Below, piece by piece: positions 39,763 through 47,813 of a stretch of 47,813 nucleotides of DNA. The stretch is from the NCBI GenBank assembly GCA_015519965.1, contig WIAM01000019.1, positions 1 through 47,813 of the forward strand, read 5' to 3'. Within the stretch, counting starts at the first letter, position 1. The number at the start of each line of letters is the position of its first letter. The notes beneath the pieces were generated by a model, which was given only the letters and a program-made list of their open reading frames with translations, was not told where the DNA came from and made no database searches. The stretch is from Thermaceae bacterium. GTDB lineage: Bacteria > Deinococcota > Deinococci > Deinococcales > Marinithermaceae. Position numbers and translations under genes: made by a program.

Positions 39763-40671
39763 ATGCTGCTGGTGTTCTCCGGGGACCCCTATCTGGCCCG
39801 GGTCGAGGCGAACAAGGAGGCCCGCTTCCAAAACCTACCCCCGCGCCTGCTGCCCCCCAGCGAGGAAAACCTCCGGGGACTCTTTTCGCCCGGGCTCTTC
39901 GAGACATCCCAGGGCATCCTCGATTTTTCGGCCCTGAGCGACGAAGACTGGCAAAGGGCCAAGGCTTATCTGGAGGCCGTCCCCGAGGATCGGAGCGTTT
40001 TGATCTACGACCCCAAACCAACCTCAGGGCGCACCCGCTGGTACAAACGCCGTGCCGAAGTCCGCCACTTCCCCACCCCGCGCTTCCGCGAACGGGTGAT
40101 CTTCGTCCAAAACCTCTTCAAAACCCACGGCATCAAAGCCCCGGCCGCCCTGGCCCACCTCCTCGCCGAAAGCAACGCCGACACCGAGGGCCTGGTCTGG
40201 GAGGTGGAAAAGCTCGCCCTCCTCGAGGGCCCCCTGACGCCCGAACGGGTCAAGGCCCTGCTCGGCGCACCGCCGGCCTCGAGCGCCTTTGACCTGATGG
40301 AAAAGCTCGAACGCGGTGAACTCGGCGAGGCCCTGGCGCTGGCCGACGAGCTCATGCGGCAGGGTGAAAACCCTTTACGCATCCTGGGGGCGCTGGCCTG
40401 GCACTACGCCAAACTCACCGAGCTCGCCCTGCTGCACGAGGAAAATCCGAGGCTCTCCGTGGAAGAGGCGGCGCGCGCCCTCGGCGTCGCGCCATTCTCG
40501 GCCCGAAAGCTCGTGAAAAGCCTCCGCAGGCAGCCGCCCGAGGCGCTCGAGGACGCGCTCGCCACCCTGCTCACCGCCGAGCTTCGGGCCAAAACCGGAA
40601 GCGATCCCAGGCTCGCCCTCGAAGCAGCCCTGGTGCGACTTTGCCGGAAATCGGGCACCCCGGCTCCATAA
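39763..40671 (+). CDS. holA: DNA polymerase III, delta subunit
   Basis: A 302-aa clamp-loader subunit that opens the sliding clamp during replication. Sequence is weakly conserved in this family, but MLLVFSGDPYLARVEANKEAR, the AAA+-like N-terminal region without Walker motifs, FRERVIFVQNLFKTHGIKAPAALAHLLAESNADTEGLVWEVEKLALLEG, SAFDLMEKLERGELGEALALADELMRQGENPLRILGALAWHYAKL and FSARKLVKSLRRQPPEALEDALATLLTAELRAKTG follow the HolA pattern, and length is typical. TAGTCT ends 6 nt before the ATG with no Shine-Dalgarno, suggesting a leaderless mRNA. Confidence 0.88.
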   Translation: MLLVFSGDPYLARVEANKEARFQNLPPRLLPPSEENLRGLFSPGLFETSQGILDFSALSDEDWQRAKAYLEAVPEDRSVLIYDPKPTSGRTRWYKRRAEVRHFPTPRFRERVIFVQNLFKTHGIKAPAALAHLLAESNADTEGLVWEVEKLALLEGPLTPERVKALLGAPPASSAFDLMEKLERGELGEALALADELMRQGENPLRILGALAWHYAKLTELALLHEENPRLSVEEAARALGVAPFSARKLVKSLRRQPPEALEDALATLLTAELRAKTGSDPRLALEAALVRLCRKSGTPAP

Positions 40672-40688
40672 ACGGCCCTTGGCACCGG

Positions 40689-40694
40689 TATAAT
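40689..40694 (+). promoter_or_regulatory. -10 box of the tldD-tldE-dipeptidase operon
   Basis: Perfect TATAAT ending exactly 6 nt before the ATG at 40701, the clearest leaderless promoter in the window. The 29-base gap after holA contains nothing else. Confidence 0.65.
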
Positions 40695-40700
40695 CGGGCG

Positions 40701-42095
40701 ATGCTCAAAGAAGACGTCGCAGCGAAAGTGCTCCAGCATGCCCGCACCCTCGGCGCCGACTTCGCCGAGATCTACGTGGAGCGGGTCAGAAAGCGTAACC
40801 TCCGGCTTTTGAACGGGGAGCTCAAGGAAGCGAGCAGCGGGCTCGACCTCGGTGCCGGGGTCCGGCTCTTTTTTGGAACCCAGGTCGTCTACGCCTACAC
40901 CAACGACCTCGAGGCGACCACACTGCTCGAGGTCACCGAGACCCTGGCCCGGCTCAAAGGGGAAAAGGGGCAGGTCGACGCGGAAGGGGCCGGCGGACTC
41001 GACTTCAGAAAAATGCGCCCCCAGGGCGTTCACCGACCCCAGCGCCCCCTCGAGACCCAGGACAAACGACAGCGCATCGATCGCCTGCTCGAGGCCGACG
41101 CGGCGGCCAGGATCGACACGGCGATCCGGAGCGTGGAGACACGCTGGGCCGAGTCGACGCAAGAGGTCTGGATCGCAAACAGCGAGGGGCTTTGGGTGAA
41201 CGATGAGCGGGTCCGGTCCCGCTATTTCGTGCTCGCCATCGCCCAGGATGGCAACGAGGTACAAAGCGGGGTCTCCGCCCCGGGGAAGAGCGTGGGGCTC
41301 GAACTCTTCGATCTCTACCCACCGAGCAAGGCCGGTCGGGAGGCGGCCGAGCAGGCCCTCACCCTCCTCAAAGCCCAGCCAGCTCCCAGCGGACCGATGC
41401 CGGTGGTCATCGGTAATCGGTTCGGCGGGGTCATCTTCCACGAAGCCCTCGGGCATCTGCTGGAGACCACTTCGGTGGCCCGCAAAACGAGCGTGCTGGC
41501 CGACAAGCTCGGCGAGGTCATCGCCAGCCCGGTGGTTACCTACATCGACGACGGCACCCTCCCCCACGGCTGGGGATCATCTGAGTACGACGACGAAGGT
41601 CACCCCACCGAGCGCACCGTCCTCATCGAACGCGGCGTTCTGAAGAGCTACATGGTGGACCGCTGGGGCGAGCGCGTCACCGGGTACCGCCGCACCGGCT
41701 CGGCCAGACGCCAGGATTACACCTTCGCCCCCACCAGCCGCATGCGCAACACCTTCATCGCCCCGGGGGACGAACCGCCCGAGGCGCTGATCCGCCAAGT
41801 CGACTACGGACTCTACGCCAAGGCCATGGGGGGCGGGCAAGTCAAGCCCGGCTCCGGCGAGTACAACTTCTCGGTCCGGGAAGGCTACCTGATCAAGAAC
41901 GGCCGCATCGAGGCGCCGGTGAGGAACGCGATGCTGGTCGGCAAAGGGCCGGAGACGATCCGTCGGGTGGTGGCAGTCGCCAACGACTGGGAAAACGCCC
42001 CCGGGATGTGCGGTTCACTCTCGGGCATGGTCCCGGTCGAGGTCGGGCAGCCCCACGTGCTGGTGGAAGAGATCGTGGTCGGAGGCCAGGGATGA
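40701..42095 (+). CDS. tldD: Metalloprotease TldD
   Basis: A 464-aa subunit of the TldD/TldE zinc protease, which degrades unfolded or modified peptides in the cytoplasm. The active-site HExxxH is visible as FHEALGH (H247, E248, H252), within GNRFGGVIFHEALGHLLETTS. The N-terminal domain (ARTLGADFAEIYVERVRKRNLRLLNGELKE) and the C-terminal glycine-rich PGSGEYNFSVREGYLIKNGRIEAPVRNAMLVG are typical. The ATG at 40701 has a perfect TATAAT 6 nt ahead and no Shine-Dalgarno. Its stop overlaps the tldE start (ATGA), so the two are made together as a heterodimer. Confidence 0.95.
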   Translation: MLKEDVAAKVLQHARTLGADFAEIYVERVRKRNLRLLNGELKEASSGLDLGAGVRLFFGTQVVYAYTNDLEATTLLEVTETLARLKGEKGQVDAEGAGGLDFRKMRPQGVHRPQRPLETQDKRQRIDRLLEADAAARIDTAIRSVETRWAESTQEVWIANSEGLWVNDERVRSRYFVLAIAQDGNEVQSGVSAPGKSVGLELFDLYPPSKAGREAAEQALTLLKAQPAPSGPMPVVIGNRFGGVIFHEALGHLLETTSVARKTSVLADKLGEVIASPVVTYIDDGTLPHGWGSSEYDDEGHPTERTVLIERGVLKSYMVDRWGERVTGYRRTGSARRQDYTFAPTSRMRNTFIAPGDEPPEALIRQVDYGLYAKAMGGGQVKPGSGEYNFSVREGYLIKNGRIEAPVRNAMLVGKGPETIRRVVAVANDWENAPGMCGSLSGMVPVEVGQPHVLVEEIVVGGQG

Positions 42096-43402
42096 CCTTT
42101 GAAGCCGCTCAAACGTACCTCCAGGAAAAGGCCAAGTCGCTCGGGGTCGAGATCGAGATCCTCGCCGAGCGGCACAAAACACTCGCCTTTAAAGCCCGCC
42201 AGCACCAGATCGAGGAGGCGACCATCTCGCTCCAGGGCGGCCTCGGCGTCCGCGTCGTGGTCGCGGGGCGGGTGGGCTATGCCTACACCGAGGCCCTCGA
42301 CGAAGCCGCACTCGAGTGGGTCCTCGACGAGGCCATCGAGAACGCCAGGCTGACCAGGGACGACTCGGGCTCGCTTCCCCAGGGTCGACCGCTCGGATCC
42401 CACGACCTGGTCGGCGAAGGCCTCTCGGCTCCGGTCGAGGAAAAGCGAGCCCTGGCCTTGGCGCTCGAGGACGGCATTCGGAAGGACCCGCGGGTCGATC
42501 GCGTTGGCGGGGCCAGTTACAGCGAGGCTGAGGTCGAGCACCGTTTGGTCTCCTCGGCCGGGGCCAGGGGCGACTACCGAAGCGGGACCGCCAGCCTCGG
42601 CGTCAGCGCGGTTATGCGAGACGGCGAAAGCCTCAAGCAGGGGATCGAGGTCGTCTTCGCCCAGGACGCGTTTGCCCTGGACCCGGCGAGCACCTCCCAG
42701 AGCTTCCTGGAAAAAACCGGGCGCCTGCTCGGCGCCAAACCCTTGCCCACGGGAACCTACCGCGCCTACCTCGAGCCGCGAGCCCTGGCACAACTGCTGA
42801 GCTTTTTCTGGTCAATGTGGAGTGCAAAAGCGGTCCTCGAGGGCAAGAGTCCCCTCAAAAATAAGCTCGGCCAGCGCATCGCCTCGCCCCTTTTGACCCT
42901 CCTCGACGACCCGGCCCACCCCCAGGGCCTCGACAACGCACCCTTTGACGACGAGGGCGTTCCCGCCAAGAAGACCACCCTCATCGAAGCCGGCGTGCTG
43001 CGGTCGTTCTTGCACAACAGCGAGACGGCACGAAAACTCGGCCACGAAAACACGGCCAACGGACGCCGCTCTTACAAGAGCGTGGTGGGCGTGATGCCCT
43101 TCAACCTCGTCGTCGCCCCGGGACAGGGGGTGGCGATCGAAGAGGGGGTCGTGGTCACCGAGCTCATGGGGGTCCACGCCGGGGCCAACCCCATCACCGG
43201 AGACTTCGCGGTGCAGGGCCTTGGGCTCCTGGTCAAAGACGGCGAACCCACGCCGGTGGAAAACTTCGTGCTCGCGGGCAATTTTCTGGACCTCCTGCAA
43301 AACATCTCCGCCATTGGCGACGGGTTCTGGTGGACCAAGATGGGCTTTGGCATCGGCGTCCCGCTCGTCGCGGTCGAGGAGGTGCACTTTGCCGGCGCTT
43401 GA
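42092..43402 (+). CDS. tldE: TldE/PmbA family protein, partner of TldD
   Basis: A 436-aa homologue of TldD without the HExxxH site, as expected for TldE/PmbA, the structural partner that completes the protease chamber. It starts MTFEAAQTYLQEKAKSLGVEIEILAERHKTLAFKARQHQIEEATISLQGGLGVRVVVAGRVGYAYTE and ends FVLAGNFLDLLQNISAIGDGFWWTKMGFGIGVPLVAVEEVHFAG, standard for the family. The ATG at 42092 overlaps the tldD stop. It is followed by a dipeptidase gene that overlaps its last 14 bases. Confidence 0.94.
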   Translation: MTFEAAQTYLQEKAKSLGVEIEILAERHKTLAFKARQHQIEEATISLQGGLGVRVVVAGRVGYAYTEALDEAALEWVLDEAIENARLTRDDSGSLPQGRPLGSHDLVGEGLSAPVEEKRALALALEDGIRKDPRVDRVGGASYSEAEVEHRLVSSAGARGDYRSGTASLGVSAVMRDGESLKQGIEVVFAQDAFALDPASTSQSFLEKTGRLLGAKPLPTGTYRAYLEPRALAQLLSFFWSMWSAKAVLEGKSPLKNKLGQRIASPLLTLLDDPAHPQGLDNAPFDDEGVPAKKTTLIEAGVLRSFLHNSETARKLGHENTANGRRSYKSVVGVMPFNLVVAPGQGVAIEEGVVVTELMGVHAGANPITGDFAVQGLGLLVKDGEPTPVENFVLAGNFLDLLQNISAIGDGFWWTKMGFGIGVPLVAVEEVHFAGA

Positions 43403-44399
43403 CCCCATCGTCGATGCCCATCTCGACCTGGCTTACGGCGCCCTGACGCACGGCTGGGACCTGACCCTCCCCCTCGAGACCCTCCGCCAGCGGGTCCATG
43501 GCCCCTACCGACCCACCGTGACCCTCCCCGCGCTCGGCGATGCCGGCGTGGCGGTGGCGTTCGCGACCATCTTCGTGGATCCCGAGCGCTACCCGGGCCA
43601 CGAGGAAGCCAAGCAGGCTGCCCTGGCCCAGATCGAGCGTTACCGCCGCTGGGAGGCTGCCGGCCACGTCCGCATCATCGAAGACGCCGGCATGCTCCGG
43701 GCCCACCTCGAGGCCTGGTCCCATGACCAAAAGCCGGGCTTGGTCCTACTCATGGAGGGTGCCGAGCCCATCGAGTCCCCCGACGAGCTCCCGGAGTGGA
43801 AGCGCCTTGGGGTTCGCATCATCGGCCTCGCCTGGCGCACCACCCGCTACGCCGGGGGAACGGGCGGTCACGAGGGGCTCTCGCCTCTCGGCCGGGACCT
43901 CCTCGCCGCCATGGCCGACGAGGGGCTCGCCCTCGACCTCTCCCACCTCTCGGACGCCGCCTTCTTCGAAGCCCTCGATCACTTTGCTGGCCCGGTGGCG
44001 GTCAGCCACGCAAACCCCCGGGCCCTGGGCTGGTCCCCGGAATCCCCGGTTCCGGCCAACCGCTTCCTGAGCGACGACGAGCTACGTGCCCTCAAGGGAC
44101 GCGGGGGCGTCGTCGGCGTGGTCCTCTATAACCGCTTCCTCGATCCCACCTGGACGGCTGAGAAACCCCGGCCCTCGCCAGAGCTCGTCGCCCGCCACGC
44201 CCGAGTCATCGCCGGATCCCTGGGGTGGGACTCGGTCGGCATCGGATCGGACTTCGACGGCGGTTTCGGCGCCGACGCCACCCCCGAGGGAATCGAAAGC
44301 CCAGGCGACCTCCGGGCGCTCAGCAAAGTCCTCCCCGAAAGCCACGCCGCTCGCGTGCTCGGGGCGAACTGGCTCCGCTGGCTCGGAAGCTGGCTTTGA
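43389..44399 (+). CDS. Membrane dipeptidase-family protein (peptidase M19)
   Basis: A 336-aa zinc dipeptidase of the renal dipeptidase type, a TIM-barrel amidohydrolase. Metal ligands and family motifs: DPIVDAHLDL (HxD), VLLMEGAEPI (bridging Glu), GLSPLGRDLLAAMADEGLALDLSHLSDAAFF, PVAVSHANPRAL (His) and SVGIGSDFDGGFG (Asp). No signal peptide, so it should act in the cytoplasm. The start is a TTG at 43389, six bases after GGAGG; the frame is open upstream inside tldE but unrelated. Co-translation with the TldD/TldE protease suggests it finishes peptide breakdown. Confidence 0.88.
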   Translation: MPALDPIVDAHLDLAYGALTHGWDLTLPLETLRQRVHGPYRPTVTLPALGDAGVAVAFATIFVDPERYPGHEEAKQAALAQIERYRRWEAAGHVRIIEDAGMLRAHLEAWSHDQKPGLVLLMEGAEPIESPDELPEWKRLGVRIIGLAWRTTRYAGGTGGHEGLSPLGRDLLAAMADEGLALDLSHLSDAAFFEALDHFAGPVAVSHANPRALGWSPESPVPANRFLSDDELRALKGRGGVVGVVLYNRFLDPTWTAEKPRPSPELVARHARVIAGSLGWDSVGIGSDFDGGFGADATPEGIESPGDLRALSKVLPESHAARVLGANWLRWLGSWL

Positions 44400-44403
44400 G
44401 GCA

Positions 44404-44432
44404 CGAGGGGTCTGGCTAGGCCAGACCCCTCG
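44404..44432. terminator. Hairpin between convergent operons (dipeptidase and V-ATPase)
   Basis: A perfect 13-bp stem with arms CGAGGGGTCTGGC (44404-44416) and its complement (44420-44432) and a 3-base loop, 5 bases after the dipeptidase stop and 20 bases after the ATPase D stop. Only short T runs follow on either strand, so it is probably a shared, partly Rho-independent 3' end. Confidence 0.65.
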
Positions 44433-44452
44433 CCGAGTTTCGCGCGACGAAC

Positions 44453-45076
44453 TCAGCCCCGTTCCTTACTCTCCATCTTGCTCTTAATCTTCTTGAGGCG
44501 GAAGTTATCCTCCCGCTCCCGCTGCTCGAGGACCTGACGGATGTAGCGAACCTGATCATCCAGGCGGGGAATGACCACCTGCTCAAGCGCGTTCACCCGG
44601 CGCGTGGTCTTTTTGATCTCCTCACCGATGCGGCGCAGGCGGGTTTCGGTGTTCGCGACGTCGACCAGGGCCTCGGCGAAGTCGCGGAATGCGCGCTGGG
44701 CGGCGAGCGTCTGCCCGCCGGTCCCGATGGGGCTGGCCGCGACCTTTTCCGGCCAGCCGACCTGGAATTTCGGCACCTTGGTTCCCCAAACGTTTTCGAC
44801 CGCGGCCTCGACGTCCCGAACCACGGGGACGCCGAGGGACAAGGCCTCGACCTCGCCCGGGCCATCGAAGGCCTTGGCCAAAAACAGCGAGAAGTAGGCC
44901 TCCTTGGCCGCCTCGGAGAGCCGCTCGCGCGCCTTCAAGGTGTCGCCCACCAGCTGGAAGAACTCGGCGATCAGGGCATCGCGCTTTTTCTTCAGGAGGT
45001 CGGCACCCTTCTCCGCCAGCTTTTTCTGGTTCCGCTTTTGGAGCAGGGTCATCCGGGTGGGGCTGATCTGTTCCAT
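44453..45076 (-). CDS. atpD: V/A-type ATP synthase subunit D
   Basis: A 207-aa central rotor-shaft subunit of the V/A-ATPase, a coiled coil reaching into the A3B3 head. Family traits: SPTRMTLLQKRNQKKLAEKGADLLKKKRDALIAEFF at the N-terminus, and the C-terminal helix FRDFAEALVDVANTETRLRRIGEEIKKTTRRVNALEQVVIPRLDDQVRYIRQVLEQREREDNFRLKKIKSKME, a near-diagnostic block. GGAGGGGAG precedes the ATG. It follows subunit B with a 33-base gap, matching the A-B-D order of Thermus. Confidence 0.96.
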   Translation of the reverse strand: MEQISPTRMTLLQKRNQKKLAEKGADLLKKKRDALIAEFFQLVGDTLKARERLSEAAKEAYFSLFLAKAFDGPGEVEALSLGVPVVRDVEAAVENVWGTKVPKFQVGWPEKVAASPIGTGGQTLAAQRAFRDFAEALVDVANTETRLRRIGEEIKKTTRRVNALEQVVIPRLDDQVRYIRQVLEQREREDNFRLKKIKSKMESKERG

Positions 45077-45109
45077 GGTTAGACGCTCCCCTCCTCAGCG
45101 TGCCGACCC

Positions 45110-46525
45110 TTAAGCCTCGCCGGCGGCAACCGCGAACTCCTCGAGGCTGAACTTCCCGTAGTACTTCTCGATGAGGCTCTTGGAAATACGGCTGAGCGCC
45201 GACTGGGGCAGAATCGAGAGCAAGGCCCAGGCCAGGTTCAGCGACTCGTCGATGCTGCGGTTGGCGTTCCCCTGGTTGAGGAAGTACTTCTCGAAGGCGT
45301 CGGCGAACTCCAGGTAACGCCGGTCGGTCTCGGTCAGGGCATCCTCGCCGATGATGGCCACCAGCTGACGGATGTCGACGCCGTTGGCGTAGGCGGCGTA
45401 GAGCTGGTCGGCGACCTGTTTGTGGTCCTCGCGGGTCTTGCCCTTGCCGATGCCGTTGTTCATCAACCGGGAGAGCGAAGGAAGCGGGTCGATCGGCGGG
45501 TAGATGCCCTTACGGTGCAGCTCACGCGAGAGCTGGATCTGCCCCTCGGTGATGTAGCCAGTGAGGTCGGGGATGGGGTGGGTCCGGTCGTCGTCGGGCA
45601 TCGTGAGGATGGGGAACTGGGTCACCGAACCCTCTTTGCCGACCACCACGCCGGCCCGCTCGTAGATCGTGGCCAGGTCGGTGTACATGTAACCCGGGTA
45701 ACCCCGGCGCCCCGGCACCTCCTCGCGCGCGGCCGAGATCTCGCGCAGGGCCTCGCAGTAGTTGGTCATGTCGGTGAGGATGACCAGCACGTGGTAGCCG
45801 TGCTCGAAGGCCAGGTACTCGGCCACGGTGAGCGCCATGCGCGGGGTCAGGATTCGCTCGATGGTCGGGTCGTCGGCCTTGTTGAGGAAGATCACGCTAC
45901 GCGAAAGCGCCCCGGTGCGCTCGAACTCGTTGACGAAGAACGAGAGCTCGCGCTGGGTAATACCCATGGCGGCGAAGACCACCGCGAACTGCACGTCCTC
46001 CCCGGGCACCGTGGCCTGCCGGGCCACCTGAGCCGCGAGCTCGTTCGCGGGCAGACCGGAGCCGGTGAAGATGGGCAGCTTCTGCCCGCGCACCAGGGTG
46101 TTCATCACGTCGATGGCCGAGATGCCGGTCTGGATGAACTCCTCGGGCTTGCGACGGGCCACGGGATTGATCGGCTGACCGATGATGGGCAGGCGCTTTT
46201 CCGGCGTCACCGGCGGGAGCCCGTCGATGGGCTTGCCGATGCCGTTGAAGCGGCGCCCGAGCATATCCTTCGAAACCCCGAGGCGGGCCACGTCCTCAAC
46301 CAGGCTCACGCGGCTGGTGGCCAGGTCGAGACCCGTGGTCTCCTCGAACACCTGAATCACCGCGAACTCCTCGCTCACTTCGATGACCTGGCCCCCGCGC
46401 CGGTTGCCCTCGCCGTCGACGATCTCGACGATGGCCCCGTACGCCAGGTCACGGGCGTTCTGCACGAAGAGCAAGGGGCCGGAGATGTACGTGACCGAGG
46501 TGTATTCCTTTTTGAGAAGGTCCAT
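45110..46525 (-). CDS. atpB: V/A-type ATP synthase subunit B
   Basis: A 471-aa non-catalytic nucleotide-binding-fold subunit of the A3B3 head. It begins [35 protein letters not shown]. Characteristic blocks are [47 protein letters not shown] (no Walker A, as expected), [21 protein letters not shown] and [40 protein letters not shown]. The ATG has AAGGAGG at ideal spacing and starts 9 bases after the subunit A stop. It stabilises the ring and contributes residues to the catalytic interface. Confidence 0.97.
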   Translation of the reverse strand: MDLLKKEYTSVTYISGPLLFVQNARDLAYGAIVEIVDGEGNRRGGQVIEVSEEFAVIQVFEETTGLDLATSRVSLVEDVARLGVSKDMLGRRFNGIGKPIDGLPPVTPEKRLPIIGQPINPVARRKPEEFIQTGISAIDVMNTLVRGQKLPIFTGSGLPANELAAQVARQATVPGEDVQFAVVFAAMGITQRELSFFVNEFERTGALSRSVIFLNKADDPTIERILTPRMALTVAEYLAFEHGYHVLVILTDMTNYCEALREISAAREEVPGRRGYPGYMYTDLATIYERAGVVVGKEGSVTQFPILTMPDDDRTHPIPDLTGYITEGQIQLSRELHRKGIYPPIDPLPSLSRLMNNGIGKGKTREDHKQVADQLYAAYANGVDIRQLVAIIGEDALTETDRRYLEFADAFEKYFLNQGNANRSIDESLNLAWALLSILPQSALSRISKSLIEKYYGKFSLEEFAVAAGEA

Positions 46526-46534
46526 TTTCCCTCC

Positions 46535-47813
46535 TTATGCCGGCTGCTTGAAGGCGGTGGCGATCTCCTCGAGGACGCTCTCCAAATACCCCTCGAACTC
46601 GCCCTCGGGAACGTAGCGCGCCCGGGAAATCTTCTCCATGACGGGGTGGGCGATGACCTCTTCAACCGGAACGCCGGCCTCGATGGCCGCGCCAGCCGCC
46701 TTATAGAGCTCCAGGATCATGCGCATCATGCCGTAGGCCTTCTTCAAAGAACAGTAGGCGTCGACCTCGTCGAAGGCGTTTTGCTGCAAGAAGCCCTCGC
46801 GAATGAGGCGGCCCACTTCGATCACCAAACGCTCGGCGTCCTGGAGGGCGTCGGGACCGACGAGCTGCACCACCTCCTGCAGGCTGGCTTCCTTTTGCAG
46901 CAGCTCGGAGATGGCGCTGCGCTTTTCCGGGTAGTCCTCGGCCACCTGGGTCCGGTACCAGCGATCGAGGGCACCGGAAAAGAGCGAGTAAGAGCCGTTC
47001 CAGTTGATGGCCGGGAAGTGACGGCGGTAGGCGAGCGCGGCATCGAGACGCCAGAACGCGCCCACGATGCGGAGGGTGGACTGGGTCACCGGCTCCGACA
47101 TGTCACCGCCCGGGGGGCTCACCGCGCCCACGATACTCACCGCTCCCTGCTCGCCAGAAAGGCTGATGGCGCGTCCGGCGCGTTCGTAGAAGGCGGCGAG
47201 GCGGGCGGCGAGATACGGCGGGTAACCCTCTTCAGCGGGCATCTCCTCAAGGCGCGAGCTGATCTCGCGGAGCGCCTCCGCCCAGCGCGAGGTGGAGTCG
47301 GCCATCAAGGCGACCGCGTAGCCCTGGTCGCGGAAGTACTCGGCGATGGTCACCCCCACGTAGATGCTGGCCTCGCGCGCCGCCACCGGCATGTTAGAGG
47401 TGTTGGCGATGAGGATGGTCCGGTGCATCAGGGGACCGCCGGTCTTGGGGTCCTCGAGCTCGGGGAACTCGACCAACACGTCGGTCATCTCGTTCCCCCG
47501 CTCACCACAACCCACGTAGACCACGATGTCGGCGTTCGACCACTTGGCCAGGGATTGCTGGGTCACGGTCTTACCCGAGCCAAAGGGTCCCGGGATCGCC
47601 GCCGTGCCCCCCATGGCCAGGGGGAAGAGCACGTCCAAAATCCGCATGCCGGTGAGGAAGGGCTCGTCCGGGTCGAGGAGTTGCTTCACCGGCCTCGCCT
47701 TACGCACCGGCCAGGTGTGGTACATCTTGAGCTCGGTGCCGTCCTCGAGGACCACCACCGTTTCCTCGACGGTGTACTCGCCCTCGGGCTTCACCTCTTT
47801 AACTCGCCCCTCA
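46535..47813 (-). CDS. atpA: V/A-type ATP synthase subunit A, catalytic (partial, 5' end beyond window)
   Basis: The C-terminal ~425 codons of the catalytic subunit (about 580 aa in Thermus); the reading frame is open through the right edge, so the GTG at 47794 is internal. Visible features are [23 protein letters not shown]-type sequence leading to the Walker A loop GPFGSGKT, the catalytic-Glu region [15 protein letters not shown], the [27 protein letters not shown] block, [13 protein letters not shown] and a helical C-terminal domain. It hydrolyses or makes ATP at the A-B interface. The proximal operon (stator and membrane subunits) should lie to the right of the window. Confidence 0.96.
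   Translation of the reverse strand, partial: EGRVKEVKPEGEYTVEETVVVLEDGTELKMYHTWPVRKARPVKQLLDPDEPFLTGMRILDVLFPLAMGGTAAIPGPFGSGKTVTQQSLAKWSNADIVVYVGCGERGNEMTDVLVEFPELEDPKTGGPLMHRTILIANTSNMPVAAREASIYVGVTIAEYFRDQGYAVALMADSTSRWAEALREISSRLEEMPAEEGYPPYLAARLAAFYERAGRAISLSGEQGAVSIVGAVSPPGGDMSEPVTQSTLRIVGAFWRLDAALAYRRHFPAINWNGSYSLFSGALDRWYRTQVAEDYPEKRSAISELLQKEASLQEVVQLVGPDALQDAERLVIEVGRLIREGFLQQNAFDEVDAYCSLKKAYGMMRMILELYKAAGAAIEAGVPVEEVIAHPVMEKISRARYVPEGEFEGYLESVLEEIATAFKQPA

Noticed and set aside
1-47813. CRISPR arrays, insertion sequences, prophage or plasmid origin
   Set aside because: No regularly spaced repeats, transposase or integrase motifs, phage structural genes or iteron clusters were seen.

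Overview
The window is high-GC (roughly two-thirds G+C) bacterial chromosome with very compact coding, and no stretch above 300 bases lacks a gene. Several features point to the Deinococcota, and within it to the Thermus/Oceanithermus/Marinithermus type. These are a V/A-type ATP synthase A-B-D operon end, a tandem glutamate dehydrogenase pair in which the first copy has lost catalytic lysines (as in Thermus GdhA/GdhB), a two-CXXC protein disulfide oxidoreductase typical of thermophiles, and a large share of genes with a TANNNT -10 box exactly 6 nt before the start codon (leaderless mRNAs). No plasmid, phage, insertion sequence or CRISPR signal was seen.

Layout, left to right. (1) 1-4478, minus strand: a peptide-type ABC importer (binding protein, two permeases, start of an ATPase), with a strong hairpin/T6 terminator between binding protein and permeases. 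(2) 4622-8216: SecG with an upstream tRNA-Leu, a rhodanese-TlpA lipoprotein, the disulfide oxidoreductase, a nitrilase-superfamily enzyme and a SufT-like protein. (3) 8250-10286: a membrane Fe-S protein of the HdrD/DUF224 type, probably an ETF:menaquinone oxidoreductase, behind a promoter with a perfect palindrome. (4) 10369-14855: efp-accB-accC-asp23-nusB-folD plus a divergent-PAP2 gene, an order also known from Bacillus. (5) 14884-19341: a conserved protein of uncertain function, transketolase, a D-2-hydroxyacid dehydrogenase and a GNAT acetyltransferase. (6) 19423-21965: gdhA-gdhB. (7) 22035-26421: an overlapping chain TPR protein, SPOR protein, Rex, lipoprotein, then polyprenyl synthetase. 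(8) 26511-29306: initiator tRNA-Met, DUF420 membrane protein, small helical protein, aminotransferase, exonuclease III.

(9) 29363-33407: upp-wecA-wecB on the plus strand converging on an MFS exporter that has a TetR-style palindrome at its promoter. (10) 33438-36971: a TRAP-TAXI transporter (binding protein, DUF1850, fused permease) divergent from a glutaryl-CoA-dehydrogenase-like enzyme (37079-38239). (11) 38214-44399: an HD-GYP sensor protein, DNA polymerase III delta, and a TldD-TldE-dipeptidase operon. (12) 44453-47813: V/A-ATPase subunits D, B and A, the last cut by the window edge.

Most genes are housekeeping. Candidates for follow-up are the leaderless -10 signature, back-to-back promoters sharing a -35 box (initiator tRNA versus the TPR-SPOR-Rex operon), two near-identical 47-bp hairpin repeats that each begin at a stop codon, the palindromic operators, and the G/T-ending codon bias of the first ABC ATPase fragment. 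No clearly undescribed multi-gene system was found. All functions are from reading the sequence; no database search was run.
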